Positions 21,191 to 32,500 of a stretch of 64,000 bases of DNA are shown one piece after another (position 1 is the first letter of the stretch; every line of letters begins with the position of its first letter). Source of the stretch: Hyphodiscus hymeniophilus (Eukaryota; Ascomycota; Leotiomycetes; Helotiales; Hyphodiscaceae); contig VNKQ01000016.1 of the NCBI GenBank assembly GCA_016508695.1, forward strand, positions 1,116,001 through 1,180,000, given 5' to 3'. The position numbers and the translations under genes were made by a program. The notes under the pieces are model-generated. The model was not told the DNA's origin and ran no database searches. It was given only the letters and a program-made list of their open reading frames with translations.

Positions 21191-23812
21191 CTCGTATTGA
21201 TTATGTGTATGTTTGTTCGGAATGTGCGGATAGGCTCGCTATGTTCAATCAGATCGTATATCGGATCCGATATATGACCGTACTCGTAGCTGAGGTCCTC
21301 CCTCGAGGTGGGAATAGGTATAAGTATGCAAGGCAATATCTATTCGTCCTGAATCAAGAAACAAGGCTGTGGTATCCAATCGCACCGAGTATGTCTGCAA
21401 CGGATTCTCCAAACGAATGCTCAAAACGAGTGTTGGGGGATGAATCGAAAGAGGTTCACCCAGCGGAAAGAAGGGAGAAGTTGGCTGATGAAAATTAATG
21501 TTGGATTCCGGATTTCCAAGAGGCACACTAAACTGTAGTCTCAGTCCGGCTTCTGGATGTGCTGAAATCTATCCCAATCGAGTAGAGCCCAGGCACAAGA
21601 AGGCGACCGAAAGAGCGCCAATCACCTAATTCAGGGCCGGGACGGAATCAAGATAAGACCTCAGGGTAGTCTTAGTTGGCTTAATATGGCGTGGGAGGCT
21701 CTTCGAAGCTTCAAGAACAGCATTGGAACCAAGATCCGCACGATTACAACTCTGTTGAAATATTTACAAACCGTGCATGAAACTCATGCATTCGTCAGCA
21801 ATTCGACCACAAATTACAAAACCGGCAATTGAAAGAACAAGCATTTTTTGAGTGCTGACAGGCGTCGTCATGAACCGCCACCGCAAAAGGCATGGGCCTG
21901 GCACGGAAATCGAAGCTATTGAAATTGACGCACCAAGCGTCCAATTATTATTCCGGCGGCTCGCTCCCTTGGCCACTAAGCAGAATTGAGTCGCGAATGA
22001 ATGCAAAAACCGAAGAGGTCAATTCACGATCAGAATTTGCAGCTTTGGAATGTACACGCTCAAATACATGTTTCGTGGACATCGCGACTTGCGTCGTGCG
22101 ATCCAAAGTTGGCTCTCTCCTCTGATATGCTAAATGAAATCATTCCTATCTACAAGTTTTGCTAGTGTTAAGTTACTCGAGTATTGTGCAGGAGGCAAAG
22201 AGCAGGTTCCTTTTTCCCGCTATCCTTAGCATCCCTTCTTTACAATTGATCGTCCACCACCGAGAGAGCTCATTTGGGGTCCTGAAAATGTCGGTTCCTT
22301 ACCTAGTGGTAAAGACACATGACTGTTGCAATGTCAAGCTGATACACTCTTTCGCATTGAAATGAATGGAGAGTACACATAATCTTTGCATCCAGATAAG
22401 ATAGGCTCGAGGCTTGAATGAATCAAAGATTGCTAGCCAGAAAGCTGCTGCGAGTGAGTTTCTTCATTGAAGTGGGAGACTGTTTGAAAGTGCTTTAATT
22501 GATTTTGTGCGCCAGCTTCTTGGTACTCGTGGTCTGGAACCGGCACTAAGTATGTCTTTGAGCTGGTAAGGCAAGGAAATGATCTGTGTGCTCACTATCA
22601 AGTTGCTTCTGAGGGTCGGAACGACAAAGTTCAACATCGTCTTTACCTTGTATGCCTAAAACTACAACGGCTCACAGAGCTTAGACTCTCTGACCATTTC
22701 TACAATGAAGTCACAGAACGTCAATGAAGACCAACAGTATAATAACAACCTAAAGCTGGGCGAGTCAAGAGTCCATGAAACGCAGGCACACAATGCAAAG
22801 CAACCAGGGCTGTCGGTTTAGTTTGAGAACAATCGAGCGCCGACCGGTTCTAAAACTACCCCATCTCTCCTAGGGCGGTCTTTAAGTAACAGACCAAACA
22901 AGCAAAAATCAAAGAGTACCAACAGCACACTGGTTGAGAGGTTCGATTATAGCACTAAAGCTCGAGTAAACACCCTCAAGTTTTGTGTAATGACTACTTT
23001 GAGAATAACGTTAATTTGAAGCTTGTTTAAGAGACAAATAGTATGTAGTACAATTTCGAACAGTCTTGATGCAGGCGTTTTTTGGTATGCCATTGATTCT
23101 CCGACCTGGGGGAGCCATGTTTGCTTCTGTGGCCTTTAATCTCAATATACATTCTTATGTGGCGATGATATTGAGGCTCAATCTGCAGAACTTTCGAAGT
23201 TTATTATCTTGTGTCTAAGATGGGAATACCTAACCCTTAGTCCTACGATGTCGCAAAGAATTGAGTAATCAAGTCATCAGACTTCCATTTATCCTCCCAT
23301 CCTCCAAAGGATGCCAAGGTTGACAATATCAAAGTGGTCGACTATGAGAGGAAGATAGGTCTCTTTTTCGATGTAAATATCCTATATCACTAGATATCCG
23401 GGAAGGAGAAACAAAGAAGGAACTTTTTCAGTTTCCTATTGACAACCAGCACACTGACCTCGGCAGCTTTGCAGCCTTGCAGCACCAATTGTCGACCAAT
23501 GAGACCCCACAGAAGTCAGACTCGCAGCCAATTCTCACCAACAACGACACACCCCACCCCGCAACCTACACAGGCGCCAATAAATACTAATCGTTATGCA
23601 AATGACCACCTCTACAGTCCTCTAGAGACTGGCCAGCAATCAGTAATCGTTTCTCATAGATCACGTGACCATCAGACAGCCTCGGCTTTCAACAGACCTC
23701 GACGCCTCGGAGAACATTTCCCCCACCCGCATTGTAAGCTCTTGGAATCTTCAAAAGCAACCACCTTTCCTCCACAACTTCCCCAGATATCCAAATCTCA
23801 AATATACCAAAA
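21191..23812. other. Long intergenic region, no supported gene
   Basis: About 2.6 kb with only short frames on both strands (60 to 160 codons) and no recognisable protein. The last part (23439-23812) is rich in A and C, and is likely the 5' UTR and promoter of the thiolase. The first part is the GH128 promoter. No terminal repeats or transposase remains were seen. Confidence 0.45.
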
Positions 23813-25170
23813 ATGGCAGGTGAACGACTCTCTTCAATTCTCAAGCACCTCACTCCTGGCTCTTCAGGACTTTCTTCAATGTAAGCAACTCTGTCAGACG
23901 CCACATAGATGTGCTAATCCCTAGATCAACAGCACCTCCAAGAATGCCGACGATGTAGTTATCACTCTCGCGATCCGCACACCTTTAGCGAAAGGCTTCA
24001 AGGGTGGGTTTAAGGATACTCAACTCGATTATCTCGTATACTCTCTACTCAAGAAAGTAATCGAGAAATCGAAACTCGACCCTGCACTTGTCGAGGATAT
24101 CTGCTGTGGCAATGTAAGCTTCTCTTCCTCACTCCGCAGATATTACAATCCCTAACGTCAAACAGGTCAACGATGGCAAAGCTGCATACCTCGTCCGAGC
24201 TGCTTCCCTTGCAGCAGGCTTCCCCAACACTACCGCTGCCTCAACCGTCAACCGTTTCTGCTCCTCTGGTCTCAAAGCTACCCAAGACATCGCAAACCAG
24301 ATCTCGAATGGCAGCATCGATATTGGCCTTGCTCTGGGTGCTGAGTTGATGTCCGCGGGCGGCGATCGTCTAGCCAATGCCTTCCACCCCGATATTCTCA
24401 GCAACCAAGAAGCCGCAGACTGCATGCAACCCATGGGTCAGACATCCGAGAACGTGGGCAACGATTTCAACGTCTCGAGAGAAAAGCAGGATCGATATGC
24501 GGCGGAGTCATATAATCGTGCTGAGCTTGCCCAAAAGGCAGGCTGGTTTGACGATGAGATCGTGCCAATCGTTACACAAGTTAAAGATCCCAAGACAGGA
24601 GAGCTGAAGACGATTACTGTGACCAAGGATGAGGGTCCTCGCTGGGGAACCACCTTTGAGTCCCTGAGCAAGATCCGCCCCGCGTTCCCTGATTTCGGAG
24701 ACAAGTCCACTGGTGGCAACTCCTCCCAGGTCACCGACGGAGCTGCTGCTGTTCTTTTGATGAAGCGGTCCCGCGCAATCGAGCTCGGCCAGCCCATCCT
24801 CGCAAAATTTGTCGGCGCCACAGTCGCCGGGCTTGCTCCCCGGATCATGGGTATTGGCCCATCGATCGCCATCCCCAAGCTTCTAACGAAATTCAACATC
24901 ACTGTTGATGACTGCGATATCATCGAAGTCAACGAGGCATTCGCCTCCATGGCCGTGTACTGCAAAGATGTTCTCAAGCTCCCACATGAGAAGATGAACC
25001 CTCGAGGAGGAGCCATTGCCCTTGGTCATCCCTTGGGCGCTACTGGCGCAAGACAAATCGTTACCGGTTTGAGCGAGTGCAGGAGGCAGAAAAAGAAGAT
25101 TCTTTTGACAAGTATGTGTATTGGTACCGGACAGGGGATGGCGGGTTTGTTTGTCAACGAGCAGCTGTAA
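23813..25170 (+). CDS. POT1: Peroxisomal 3-ketoacyl-CoA thiolase
   Basis: Three exons (23813-23880, 23933-24113, 24166-25170) give 417 residues, the normal length for the family. It catalyses the last step of beta-oxidation, splitting 3-ketoacyl-CoA to acetyl-CoA and a shortened acyl-CoA. The N-terminus carries a textbook PTS2, RLSSILKHL (R-L-x5-H-L) at residues 5-13, so peroxisomal import via Pex7 is expected. The nucleophile Cys lies in NRFCSSGL, the base His in GGAIALGHPLGATGAR, and the second Cys in CIGTGQGMAGLF. For intron 1 (52 bp) I used the CAACAG acceptor at 23932; the earlier CTAG at 23922-23923 would shift frame. Exon 1 is essentially just the targeting peptide. Confidence 0.96.
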
Positions 25171-25731
25171 GTTGAGGTTGTGACGGTTTTGGTAGAAACA
25201 AAATTGGATGCATAATCAAAACTTCATCAAATCCTGCCGACTCTGTGAAATTTGATTGCTAAATGACATCCTTTTTACAGTTTCCCGTCTACTTGACAGT
25301 AGGATCCTAAAGTCTACAACATCCTATTACCATAAGTCTCGAACTGGATCCTAATCTGGCGAATTATTAATTTGAGCGATCATGACAATGACCCCCCTGG
25401 AACACAAGTCTAACATTTTCGCAGTGCATGGCTACTTCGAGTGATTGAATGATTCAATAGGGGAACTGCGGGCGAAAAGGTCATCCAGCTGTAAAATGTC
25501 CAGATGGCCCCGAGATTCCTCCCTTGCTCATTGCTTTACTCAAGATTACTTAGCCCAAACACACGAGACATTCACAACCTCACACATCAGATGGAGTCAA
25601 AGTCATCAAAGTTATTGATTTCATCCCCGTACAATTCGAGATAATTGCAAAGACACCACAACGCTTCCTCGCTCGTTACTCATCATGGAGTTTCAACTCA
25701 AAAATCATCACTCATGAATAGAAGTAAAGAA
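25171..25731. other. Convergent 3' region
   Basis: Between the thiolase and peroxidase gene ends. No open frame of interest and no repeats. Confidence 0.45.
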
Positions 25732-26776
25732 TCAAGCTTTCAATTCCCTCTTCACGCCCCGCTCCACCGGTATCACCGTCCCATTGAACTTCGCCATCGT
25801 GAGCCCATACCGAGAAGTGACGCGAGGCTCCCAGTTCTCCGGGAAACGCTCTTCGGTGAGCATGGGAGTGAGATCGGCGATCGAGCCTCCGAAGATAGTG
25901 AGCATAGTTGACGAGCTGAGCGAGATTTCTCAATTAGTACCTGATTCCGTCGTCGACAAGTCAGAAGGGGCATACACGTACTTTGCGCTCCCAAACGTGT
26001 TATGGAAGAAACTCTCCGTGTACGCCTTGTTCGTCTTCCTCGCGTCTCGCCGCCTATTCGCCAACGCCCGCGACAAGTCCGGGGTGGTTAACTTCGGCGA
26101 CCCGTCCGCCATCTTGCCCGTCGCGGATCCCAATAACATCTCTACGAGCTTCAAGTCCGGCGTCCCTTGGTCCGGAACCAGCGCGGCGTCTTGTCGGGTG
26201 AGACTGGCATCGTGCTCGATCGCGGCGTCGCTGTGCAGGCTCAGGTCTGCGAGGTCGAAGCGGCCGGACCAGTAGGAGCGGTTGAGGAAGTCGGCGGAGA
26301 ACTTGGGGACGAAGAAGCAGAATGAGGGCGCGAAGTTGAAGGTCTGGCGGACTTTGGTGTTGAGCTCGCGGAAGGGGATGTTTTTTCCGTCGCTGGACGA
26401 GATAGGAAAGTCAATAAAGGCATGCTGTTTAGGCAATTTCTCGAGAGGAAGTTTCAAGGCATGTCTCAAATCTCAGATCTCAAAAGCACTTCTTCTGAAT
26501 TTGTCGAAGATTGGAATCAGTCCGGGTTCTCTGTACGTACTGTGGGAGGATTCCGTGATTTGCTAGGGCATTTAGCATAGGGCAGGCAGAGCGGGAATCG
26601 CCTTCTTGTGGAGGGACATAGGTTGGCCAGGTTAGGTTATGACCTGTTGCGTGTGCGGGGACGACATGCCCGGGTTTTAAAGAGGGAGTGAGAATGTTGA
26701 GGATGAAGAGCCCGAAGTCCCAGACAAAGACGAAGAGATTGATGAAGGCTCCGACTATTTTGTTGAAGAGGCCCAT
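25732..26776 (-). CDS. Haem-thiolate peroxidase (chloroperoxidase/peroxygenase family)
   Basis: Three exons (26776-26541, 26392-25982, 25915-25732) give 276 residues. The proximal Cys ligand is Cys65 in the SACPMLNALANHG motif, preceded by GDSRS. The distal acid-base motif is EHD in AIEHDASLTR, and the DGKNIPFRELN element comes from the exon 1-2 join (LPHDGKN). The last exon contains FGGSIADLTPMLTEERFP and SRYGLTM. This is the family of Leptoxyphium chloroperoxidase and unspecific peroxygenases, which oxidise with hydrogen peroxide. The N-terminus is a long hydrophobic segment (residues 6-31) that could be a signal peptide or an anchor. Intron 1 is unusually long for this window (148 bp) and is open in one frame. 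The true substrate is unknown. Confidence 0.9.
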
Positions 26777-28380
26777 ATTGGATCAGATTTGATCTCTAGC
26801 AGGCTTGAATGTGGAAAAAGCCTTCGACTTCGAGGCAGGACGTTAGTTTTAAAGTTCACCGCTTATTAACTCCAGAAATGTGATGGTATCGCAGCGCTAT
26901 GTGGACATGCAGTCATCCACTCGGAAGACGGTGATTTATGTACAGGATGAAAAAGGAGTATCCTGCGTTTGTAACTGGCTCGTTTCCATCAACACTTGAA
27001 TCAAGCTGAACATAGCGTTGTGATACTAACACCAGAGGGGCATTGAAGGGCATACGCCTTACCTCGAGCTCAGCTCAGACATAGCGCCTCACATGCGGCT
27101 TGCTGCATTGCTGCGAATAGGAGAAGTTTGTGATGGACAATAGCCCCACCTCCGATGTCGATCGCAGATCGTGTGCTGCACGATTTGGCCAGTGCGTGAT
27201 GCAGCATGCATGTATTTGCCTCGATTGAGCTTCTGGGCACATCCAAATATAGATAGAAAACATTGCAGAAATGGAGGTTGGAATGGGTAGAAGTCAAGCT
27301 TGGTATTGCCAACCCCTATCCAAGGCCAAGGTCCAGGTAGTTGATAGGGAGCCGGAACGGCCCGAAGCACGGACGTAAAGAGCAGAGACCGAGATTGGCT
27401 TCTTGCTCCTTCAGAAACTTGGGGGACTGAGATAGCTTTAGAAGATTTCAACTGGAAATCTTTCGTCCAGGATTTCATTTTTACGGAACTACCGTTCTCA
27501 GTGAGATATTTTCGGCCCTCCATACCTCTTCCGGATCCAGTTCAGAAATTATAGAAGTTCCCATGGTGTTGTCCCCGATCAGTTAGTAAGGTAGCAGATT
27601 CTGTTCCACGTTCATCAACCCGCTTCATTCACAGGCGCATACTTCCCGCCGGGGAGAAATGTTCTCGGCCGAGACAAGGAGAACCGGTAGACTGGCCTTC
27701 CATATTATTTAAGCAGTGCGACGTTCTTCTTGTATTTGTAGTGCGGCAAAACGGCGTCATCAGCAGACTTCCATTTGGATCTTTTGAGGACTGTGGACGA
27801 AAGCATTTCAGACTCCTTTCCCATCAGCGGTGCCTACTCTTTCCACTTTTGCTGCTGCTATTGGATATCCCCAGCGGAAGTCATCTCGAAGGACGCCTTT
27901 CAGCTCTTTTGCGGAGTCGACAACCATGATTTTGAATTTGGAAATGTCAGTAGAACGAAGGCGTTGACAAATGTCCGGGGTGGATTTAAGTAAAGCTTGA
28001 ACTCCCCTTTTATGCTCAAGCTTGTACTGTGCTAATATTCACTGCGGCGGAGCACTGCACTCATACAATTTGTCACGAGAATCCTTATCGTCGAAGTTGT
28101 GGAGGATCGGTCTGCGTGCCGTGTAATGTGTTTTTTCTAACGATTAGAGGACAATGTGCTCGTTGCATTGCATTATTGACACAGCCGGGTGGCACAGCCT
28201 AAATCCTGATCAAACATCAACCAGGTGTGGATCACGTGCTGGAAACTACCTCTTTTCTGGTCCAAATCGATCGCCATCTTACTGACTACCTGTTATATTT
28301 TAAGGTGATTGTGCAAGTAATTTAATCGATATAGGTGGAGATTACACATACATTGGAGAGATATATTCAGGTTGGCAGTC
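26777..28380. other. Intergenic between divergent peroxidase and esterase genes
   Basis: About 1.6 kb. Short frames on both strands (for example 27089-27523 minus and 27741-27993 plus) show no recognisable family. No repeats were noticed. Confidence 0.45.
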
Positions 28381-29519
28381 ATGGTGAGAGTTCTTCTATT
28401 TCTCAGGAGTGGGGTTGTGAACATACCATGCTGACCAGTTCCTAGGCGCTATTAGACCAGTTCATCATGTTTGGTTCGTTACGGAAATGTTTATATAGAG
28501 ATATTCTCTGATCAGATTGCTTTTCAGGAGACAGCCTCACCCAGGGAGCTCACGATCAGTCACGTGGATTTGCATTGGGTGCTGAGATCCAGACTGGTAT
28601 GTTTCATTCTCTATTGATTGTGTCTTTAGTACGCCTGAGACATTCAGCCTTTACCTCAAAATTAATCATGGTATCTAATTCGTGATCGTAAAGCATACAT
28701 TAGACGAATGGATGTGATCAACCGCGGCTACAGGTCAGGCTCTTCCACCTTCGCTATCCAATCTACCACTGACTCTTCACAGTGCCTACAATACAGACCA
28801 TGCTTTAACGTGCATCGGGAGTGTCATCCCTACACCAGCACAGGCGACAGTGCGCTTCCTGGTATAGACTCTGACGTCCCTCCTCCCCAACCCTGCGCTA
28901 ACGAACAGACAATATGGTTCGGCGCCAACGACTGCAGCAAAGATCCCGGCTGGAACCAACACGTCCCAATCCCCCGCTTCAAGTCCAACCTCGTATCTAT
29001 CATCAACCATTCGCTGGTAAAAGCACAAAAGCCCCACATCATCCTCTTCACCAACCCTCCCGTCGAGGAAACCGTAATCCTAGACATCAACAAGGAGAAC
29101 GGAAACACGGAGATCATCCGAAGAGCCAAAGACGCGCGAGCGTACGCTGATGCGGTCAAGGAGGTCGGGAAGGAATGCGGTCTCCCGGTGCTGGATGTGT
29201 GGAGTGCGTTTATGAAGACTACAGGTTGGAAGGGAGATGGTGTGCTGCCGGGAAGTGAGGAGAGTGGGAAGAACACTGCTCTAGCGGAGCTGCTCTATGA
29301 TGGTGAGTTGACCCCAGATGCGGGGCGTGAAAGAGCAAACAATAGCTGACTGCGAAAGGTCTACATCTCAATCCGCTGGGGTACAAGATCGTGTTCGAGG
29401 AGCTGCTGAAGCTGATTCGGGAACACTGGCCCGATCAGAAGCCGTACCGGATGCCATATGTGCGTAAAGTAGCTTGGGAGAAAGAGCTGGGAGATGAATA
29501 TTGGGATGTTACTGGATGA
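28381..29519 (+). CDS. SGNH esterase, isoamyl-acetate hydrolase (IAH1)-like
   Basis: Seven exons: 28381-28383, 28446-28473, 28528-28596, 28694-28733, 28783-28861, 28909-29302, 29359-29519; 257 residues. The first exon codes for the start Met only, with GTGAGA following directly. The join gives MALLDQFIMFGDSLTQGA. SGNH blocks are all present: block I GDSLTQ (catalytic Ser), Gly in NRGYSAYNTD, block III WFGANDC (Asn), and block V DGLHLNPLGY (Asp and His). Yeast Iah1 hydrolyses acetate esters such as isoamyl acetate; the same cytosolic short-chain esterase role is inferred. The length matches the family (about 240-260). Nothing in the sequence indicates secretion. Confidence 0.9.
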
Positions 29520-30376
29520 TTTGGTCCGGCATCATGGAAAGATAGGCCTCCAGGTACTTGCAATTAGTACGTAGTGGTTCAATACCAAGTTATAAATACC
29601 GTGCAAAAGAGATTGGCATACGCTGGCAATGCCAGTATTGCTTCCATGCAGAAGACTCTATTCGGGGACCGCATCAGTTCTAAGATTCCACTGCTTCTAA
29701 AACCTGCCGCATTCCTTCATGGTTGTTGTTATCGGAATTCCAAGTCCAGGAGCAAGCACCTTTATACTGTGTCGATTGAGATTTCTCCTGTCGGCGACAT
29801 CCGAATTGTCGAGCCTTACCTCGCTGTCGAACGACAAGTTAACATGTCGACATCCACCAATCCAAAACCTCCCACCGTCCATTTCAGAACAGCATTTCTG
29901 TGAATGCAATGCATCGAAAGCATACAATCCTTGATGAAAGACTCACAGGTATTGGCGGAAAGCGAACGCTACAGTAATGAACTCCTTGATCGTTGTGCAT
30001 AGTGACGAGCTCATCTCTGGCGAGGATTGAGTGTTTAAATACTATTCTTTGATCACGGTAGCGGTATCGTTTGGAAGGCTGCGGTTGAGTGATTCCGGAT
30101 TATGGAGGAAAGTACGAAAGATTCGGTGCGTTGATGCCTCTTTAGCTTTGTTGTCCTTTTGCATTGGATCAGCCGAGATGTTGTCGACATGTAGCAAACC
30201 CGACACGAATGCAAGGAAAATTGCCATGTAGAGCCTTTTGATTTCTTTTCATTCCCATCTAGGTCATGTCTCTTTGAATATAAATTTATACAATGGTAGG
30301 TGAAGAGTGTCCATTCATCTAATCTGTCCCTGTCCATCCCTCTACTTCTAGCGTCTATTCAGAACAGATCCATTGA
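29520..30376. other. Convergent 3' region
   Basis: Between the esterase (plus) and aspartic protease (minus) ends. Overlapping short frames on both strands (29574-30337) without motifs. Confidence 0.45.
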
Positions 30377-31760
30377 TCAACTCTGGTGGGGAGCCATTCC
30401 AATAGAATTGTTTCCCCCGTTGAAAGCCACGAATTGCGACTTGAACATGATGTCTCCATATATCTGAAGCCCGCCTGCTGTTCCGGCTTGGAGACCTCCA
30501 AAGCATGCTGTATACTGGTCAGTCATGTCCGAATATCAGAGGGGGCAGCTTACTTGTTCCAGCAGCATCAACAGGGGAGAAGTTAATGTCATCACCCCTG
30601 ACAGTCGCCATATAATTCCCACCAATATCGACCGCCAAATCCGGCAATTGTGCAGCGCAGGGGAAGGTCACGCCTCCGACAGTCTCATTGTTGACAGCGC
30701 CTTGCACTTGGCTGTAATACGCATTGACGATAGATGGGTCCGCAATCATGAGCGTAGTTCCCGTATCAGCGATCGCCTGTCCACCGGCGAGGTTCATGGT
30801 AGGGCCAGTACCGACGGCGAATTGCTGGGAGGAGAACTGCCAGAACCCAGAGGTGGCATTGACGTCTGTCCAGCTGAGGGAGCCGTTGAATTTCGTGGAA
30901 TCGATGTTTCCGAACTCGTAAGCGCCCACGGCTGCGTGGCGAAGATCAGCGGTGAAGACTGGAATGGGGAGGGTGGCTATGGCGTTGTCAAAGAAGGTCT
31001 TTTGCTGAACGGGCTTGATGGTGTTTAGTTTCGAGAACGCAAGACCGACAAGTCCGTTGGATTGCGTATCTTGGACGAAGGACGAAGAGACTGCGGTTGC
31101 GAGCTCGACGGCTTGGTTGGTCACTGTTGCCCCTCCAATGTTCACGGTGTCTGTTCCAACATTTCCTGCTGCTCCAGATCCATCACCGTAGGAAATTTCA
31201 AATGAAGCTCCTTGCAATAGCTGGAACGTGGTGGAAGTCTCAGGGTTGAAGTTCGAATGGCCGGCTTGGGAACCTGCCGCTAATTCTGTGTTGAAAACCC
31301 ACAGATCTGAGGATCCGGAGTCGAAGTCCATATTAATGGTTTGTCCTCCAATGGTCACTGGGGACAGGTACTCGACATCGCCTTGCTCGGGGGTCGCAGT
31401 AACAACTCCGGTTCCATCATTCGATGCTCCTCCAGCCGAGGCAGTTGCAGTCGCTGCGGCGACCGATGATGGCTTATGCCCCTTTCCCTTGCCCTGCTCC
31501 TTTTCTGCGACTCCTTCAATTTTTGTCGCACCCTGAGCAGCACTCATAGCGTCAGCCAATCCAGGAGGGAGAGGCATTAAGAACTTGCGATACGCCTTCA
31601 CCAGAGCTCTCGTTCCTGCACCTGGGGATCGACCCTTGAATTTGGGATTCGGTACTCGCTCGACCTTGAAGCTTCGCTTTTTCATCGAGGCGGGTGCGGG
31701 CGCCGCGAGAACCATGGCCACAAGGGCGAGGAGGAAGACGGTTTGGAGTAATGAATGCAT
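30377..31760 (-). CDS. Secreted pepsin-like aspartic protease
   Basis: Two exons, 31760-30554 and 30507-30377 (46-bp intron, GTAAGC donor), give 445 residues. A signal peptide (to about VLAAPAP) is followed by a basic propeptide (MKKRSFKVERVPNPKFKG) and a Lys/Ala-rich region. The mature enzyme starts near residue 115. Active-site motifs are MDFDSGSSDLWVF and AIADTGTTLM, with the flap tyrosine in ISYGDGS. The cysteine in TFPCAAQLPD likely pairs with TCFGGLQ from exon 2, a conserved C-terminal disulphide. The protein ends FNGGNNSIGMAPHQS. It belongs to the penicillopepsin/aspergillopepsin A1 group, an acidic extracellular endopeptidase. The first site is DSGSS rather than the more common DTGSS, which is seen in other active members. 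Confidence 0.93.
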
Positions 31761-32076
31761 CGTGAAAGTAAAGCCACACCAGGTGGTAATCTAGAACGTG
31801 AATGAAAAGAATAGTAGGTTTGAAACTCTCCTCTATTGAATGATCGCTGGAGAGGAATCGAGGGAATGCAAAAGAACGATGCCCAGCACAAGTATGGAAG
31901 AAGATGGATACCCGCCCCAAACAACTGGACGAGCGAATGAAATATGGGACGCAAAAGTTCAGAAAACGAAAAAAAAAGTAGTCAAAGGAACACTGGAGCC
32001 ACGAAGAGCAACAAAAAGCAGAATGGAGAGATCAAGAAGAGAGAAGAGTGACTACGCATGAACTCTCGGGTTATTT

Positions 32077-32500
32077 CTATAGGTCTTGGCCTCGGCGTCT
32101 TGCAAGGGCAAAACATGCAAGGTCCCGAATGCTAGACAGAAGCTGCCGCACCTGCGGCATGAGAGGTGGGGAAGGAGAACTCATTCCAGAATAGCTTGAA
32201 GGGGAGTTTCTGGGCGGAAGAGAATGCTCTGGGGCTGAGGACGCCCTTTCATAGCGTTGTCTGTGCATCATGATTCGGTGTTTGAGGACGAAAGGGGGGA
32301 GGTCGAGGGAAGATTGATGATGGGCCTGGGAAGATCGAGAGCGAGATGGGGGCTTGGGATAGTGCTGCTTAGCGAGAGGAGAGCCAGACCATAGAGGGTC
32401 AAATGACAGGCCGATGACCCCTCGTATGGAAGAATTCTCTAGGCGAGGGGGAAACGGAGGACGTTGAGGCTGACGTGGTTTCTTCGATGGTAGCAAAGCG
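32077..32500 (-). CDS. Probable terminal exon of an unrecognised Pro/Ser-rich basic protein
   Basis: An open frame of 141 codons begins right after a strong acceptor: the branch sequence TACTAAC lies 6 bases before CAG at 32501-32503 (minus strand). A candidate donor GTAAAT lies about 55 bases further upstream, and the frame continues open upstream for a short way, but I could not find the start. The product is rich in Pro, Ser and Arg (KPPSRSRSSQAHH, SSAPEHSLPPRN) and ends ARRRGQDL. No domain was recognised. It may be a disordered nuclear protein, or chance. Confidence 0.35.

Noticed and set aside
24438..25016. A 192-codon minus-strand frame
   Set aside because: Antisense of the highly conserved thiolase exon 3.
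30525..31028. A 167-codon plus-strand frame
   Set aside because: Antisense shadow of the aspartic protease.
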